This document shows, in pieces, positions 61,401-64,000 of a stretch of DNA of 64,000 bases. How positions within the stretch are numbered: position 1 is the first letter of the stretch; each line of letters begins with the position of its first letter. The notes beneath the pieces are model-generated. The model did not search any database and had not been told where the DNA came from. It was given only the letters and a program-made list of their open reading frames with translations. Position numbers and translations under genes: made by a program. The stretch is from the NCBI RefSeq assembly GCF_963583255.1, contig NC_084803.1, forward strand, positions 10,638,122 to 10,702,121, written 5' to 3'. Origin of the DNA: Pyrus communis. Its lineage: Eukaryota; Streptophyta; Magnoliopsida; Rosales; Rosaceae.

Positions 61401-62115
61401 TTTATCAAATATAGTTAAAAATTAACCCTTAATTTAAAAAATATCACTTTTTATAAAATCTTTCAAATATATCTAAAATTCCACCTAAATAGACACAAAT
61501 ACCCTCAAATTTAACAATCAAATAAATTAAAGGTTTTTTAGCCAAAATAATTCGTGACATTGGCATAACTTTTTAATTTGGTCCTTAACAATTAATGATA
61601 ATCAATAGTAGTGTTTTTGAATTTGTCTATCGTGAATTATTTTAGTCTTTCTTAGAATTTGTCCATCACGATCATTTTAGTTTTCTTTTCGTGAAAAATC
61701 TGTCAATTGCTTTATTAGTGTAATGATGTGGCGCCACGTGGGTCTCACAAATACAATCATATAACGACATGTGGATTAACTTTAAAAACTATTTTTATAT
61801 TTAAAACTAAAAATGATATTAGTAAGAAAAAAGACGTTGAAGGCATGATTCTGTTTCTCTCACTTGCGGTAATTGCAGCGGCGCTCAATGTCGGTGATGA
61901 GGGGGTCGAAGGTGATAGGGTTGTGGTGGTGGAGTGTAGTAGCGAAGGTGAGAGTGGACCGGAACTTGAGGCGACGGTAGCTAAAAAATCTTTAATTTAT
62001 CTAATTGTTAAATTTGAAGATATTTGTGTCTATTTAAGTGAAATTTTGGATATATTTAAAAAATTTATAAAAATTGACATTTTTAAAAGTTAACTTTTTT
62101 ACTATATTTGATAAA
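61401..62115. mobile_element. Foldback element with a gene-like core
   Basis: Arms of about 150 bp pair across 715 bp: left TTTATCAAATATAGTTAAAA, reverse complement of right TTTATCAAATATAGTAAAAA, then TAAATAGACACAAATA and TAAATTAAAG in both arms. Inside the arms, a GGTTTTTTAGCCAAAATAAT stretch matches the terminus of the Mutator-type MITEs at 12968 and 16406. The core at about 61845-61980 is GC-richer and open on the + strand (LEATVAKK end), unlike the arms. It may be a captured gene fragment. No transposase or target duplication found. Confidence 0.7.
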
Positions 62116-62585
62116 AACTCTATTTTAAACACATGATAAATATTTATTAGACGGATGTGTTGCAAGAAAGTTTCCGTTACATTCACATTGCATTTGAAGA
62201 TTCAACGTTGGAGAGAAAGTCGGCAATCCGTCAAATGCCGTCTACAATCCGTCAAATGCCGTCTACAATCGTTTTAATATTAACCACGTAATTAAGTAAA
62301 GGGTTTAATCTTTTAGATTACGCGCTTTCGCAGCAAAGCGAAAAGAGTGCAACAAAGACTCTTCTGAATCGTGCTCCCTCTCTGCTTTAGCAGCTCAGCT
62401 CCGTTGTGCGATTCCGATCGTACGGACTCGATATCCACCGTCTACGGTGGCGACCCAAGTCAAAATATATCTCCCTTCATCTTCTACAACCTCGATCGGC
62501 TCCTCTGCAGCTCTGAACAGAGCAGAGGTAAAATTACTGATAAACGCCTTTTCTTGTTGATTATTGGATTCAATCGAATTCATCA
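62116..62585. other. Promoter and leader of the ANTH gene
   Basis: Contains a 22-bp tandem repeat around AATCCGTCAAATGCCGTCTAC (62224-62269) and a C/T-rich leader. No other feature seen. Confidence 0.6.
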
Positions 62586-64000
62586 ATGGCGTCGAGCACG
62601 ATTCGCAAGGCGATTGGGGCGGTGAAGGACCAGACGAGCATTAGCCTGGCGAAAGTGGCCGGAAGCATAGCGCCGGACCTGGAAGTTCTGGTGGTTAAGG
62701 CCACCACGCACGACGAGGACCCGGCCGACGAAAAGTACATAAGGGAGATCATAAATCTAACCTCCTACTCGCGCGGATACGTAACGGCGGCGGTGGCGAC
62801 TGTGTCGAAGCGTTTGAGCAAAACCCACAACTGGATTGTGGCTCTCAAGGCCCTTATGCTTGTTCATAGGGTTTTGGTTGATGGGCACCCTTCTTTTGAG
62901 GAGGAGATTGTGTCCGCGAGTCGCAGAGGGTTGAGGGTTTTGAATTTGTCGGGTTTTCGTGACGAGGCGCATTCCGGTTCTTGGGATCATGCGGGGTTTG
63001 TGAGGCTGTATGCTATGTATCTTGAGGAGAAGGTGGAATTTGAGGTTTATGAGAGGAAATCGAGAGGTAGGGAGGGTAGTGGTGGATTCGATCAAGAGAG
63101 GGAGAGAACGAATCGAGAGGAAAGGAGGGAATTTGAGTACGAAAATTATCAAAGTGATCGGGCATTGGAGAGAGAGAAGAGAAGAGAGAGTAAGGATAGT
63201 ACACCGGTGATGGAAATGCAGCCGGAGAGGGTGTTGGGAAGGTTGAATGACTTGTTGAGGGTTCTTGATCGAATTTTGGGTTGTAAGCCTGCAGGTGCTG
63301 CGAAGAGTAGTAGGTTGGTGATCGTTGCGCTATACGAGGTTGTGAAGGAGAGTTTTAGGCTGTATGTTGAGATATGTGAGGCATTGAGAGTGTTGTTGGA
63401 TAAGTTTACTGAGATGGAGTATGCAGATTGCCTCAAGGCTTTCGATGCTTATGTCAATGCAGCAAAGATGATTGATGAGCTTGTGGGGTTTTATGGTTGG
63501 TGTAAGGACATGGGGATTGCGCGTTCATCTGAGTATCCTGAGGTGCAGAGAATAACTGATCAGCTTTTGACTTCACTTGAGGGTTTCTTGAAGGGGAAGA
63601 CAAGTAGGCCAAAGAGTCCTGAGAGAAATAGGGATGAGAATGTTCGGGTTGATGAGGAGGCGAAGGAGGATGTGAATTATGAGGTTAAGGCTCTTCCTCC
63701 GCCGGAGAATTACACTGCTCCTCCCCCGCCACCTGAAGCCCGGCCTAAGCCTTCGCAGCCTCAGCCTGTGACGGAGGATTTGGTGAATTTGAGGGATGAA
63801 GGAATCACAGCTGATGAGCAAGGAAATAAATTTGCTTTGGCTTTGTTCTCTGGACAGCCTACTAGTACTAATACAAATGGTTCCTGGGAAGCATTCCCAT
63901 CAAACGGAGAGCCTGTAGTGACGTCGGCTTGGCAGACACCGGCTGCTGAGAGTGGTAAAGCAGACTGGGAATTGGCATTGGTGGAGACGGCAAGTAATTT
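62586..64000 (+). CDS. ANTH-domain clathrin assembly protein (AP180/PICALM family), C-terminus outside window
   Basis: Adaptor that binds PI(4,5)P2 and clathrin in endocytosis. The frame is open from the ATG at 62586 to the edge (471 full codons) with no intron seen. ANTH/CALM domain covers about residues 1-300: IRKAIGAVKDQTSISLAKV, DEKYIREIINLTSYSRGYV, THNWIVALKALMLVHRVL, RDEAHSGSWDHAGFVRLY, and RLVIVALYEVVKESFRLYVE in the second half. A charged insert rich in Arg and Glu (about 160-210) separates the halves. The C-terminal region is proline-rich (APPPPPEARPKPSQPQP), then LALFSGQP and DWELALVETASN, consistent with adaptor and clathrin contact motifs. The start ATG is followed by MASSTIRKAIG, the family's usual N-terminus. 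Wording is closest to the plant PICALM5-like group. Confidence 0.94.
   Translation, partial: MASSTIRKAIGAVKDQTSISLAKVAGSIAPDLEVLVVKATTHDEDPADEKYIREIINLTSYSRGYVTAAVATVSKRLSKTHNWIVALKALMLVHRVLVDGHPSFEEEIVSASRRGLRVLNLSGFRDEAHSGSWDHAGFVRLYAMYLEEKVEFEVYERKSRGREGSGGFDQERERTNREERREFEYENYQSDRALEREKRRESKDSTPVMEMQPERVLGRLNDLLRVLDRILGCKPAGAAKSSRLVIVALYEVVKESFRLYVEICEALRVLLDKFTEMEYADCLKAFDAYVNAAKMIDELVGFYGWCKDMGIARSSEYPEVQRITDQLLTSLEGFLKGKTSRPKSPERNRDENVRVDEEAKEDVNYEVKALPPPENYTAPPPPPEARPKPSQPQPVTEDLVNLRDEGITADEQGNKFALALFSGQPTSTNTNGSWEAFPSNGEPVVTSAWQTPAAESGKADWELALVETASN

Noticed and set aside
61728..62093. 121-codon + frame as a gene
   Set aside because: Spans a foldback arm and the core of a repeat element. 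Kept only as part of that element.

Overview
This is a plant nuclear window from a eudicot: long AT-rich intergenic DNA, many-exon genes with GT-AG introns, plant-only gene families (Aux/IAA, TOPLESS, R2R3-MYB) and plant transposon classes. The gene and repeat set looks like Rosaceae, most like the apple/pear group, but that is an impression from repeat style, not a proven placement. All exon models were read by eye from splice sites and reading frame. For each complete gene the exons add up to an uninterrupted frame.

Layout. Positions 1-6606 (minus) hold a broken nucleotide-sugar transporter gene (UGNT1-like) that runs off the left edge. A 5.1-kb Ty1/copia element with identical LTRs and an intact 1359-aa polyprotein sits in one of its introns. 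7752-12221 (+) is a 15-exon RabGAP/TBC gene. 13914-14919 (minus) is a three-exon R2R3-MYB of the MYB82 type. 15-32 kb is gene-poor: Mutator-type MITEs, a decayed copia element (19808-21820) and a 6.05-kb non-autonomous CACTA element (26137-32187) carrying a ~2-kb array of 346-bp tandem repeats. 32808-34072 (+) is an Aux/IAA gene of the IAA29 type. 37729-38820 (+) is an intronless GT17 glycosyltransferase. 39-47 kb holds an old Cassandra solo LTR, a DNA transposon with a TTA target duplication, and a complete Cassandra TRIM whose right half was later duplicated in tandem. 48355-56454 (+) is a 25-coding-exon TOPLESS-related co-repressor. 57418-60613 (minus) is a BRAP2-RING-UBP ubiquitin ligase (BRIZ type). 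61401-62115 is a foldback element with a gene-like core. 62586 to the right edge (+) is an ANTH-domain clathrin adaptor, cut off by the window.

There is no gene cluster or operon. Functional links are only general: TOPLESS-related proteins bind EAR motifs such as the one at the N-terminus of the IAA29-type protein, and the RabGAP and ANTH proteins both act in membrane traffic. The most unusual content is in the mobile DNA: a young intronic copia in a gene damaged by small duplications, the CACTA element with its repeat array, and the Cassandra locus with a secondary tandem duplication.
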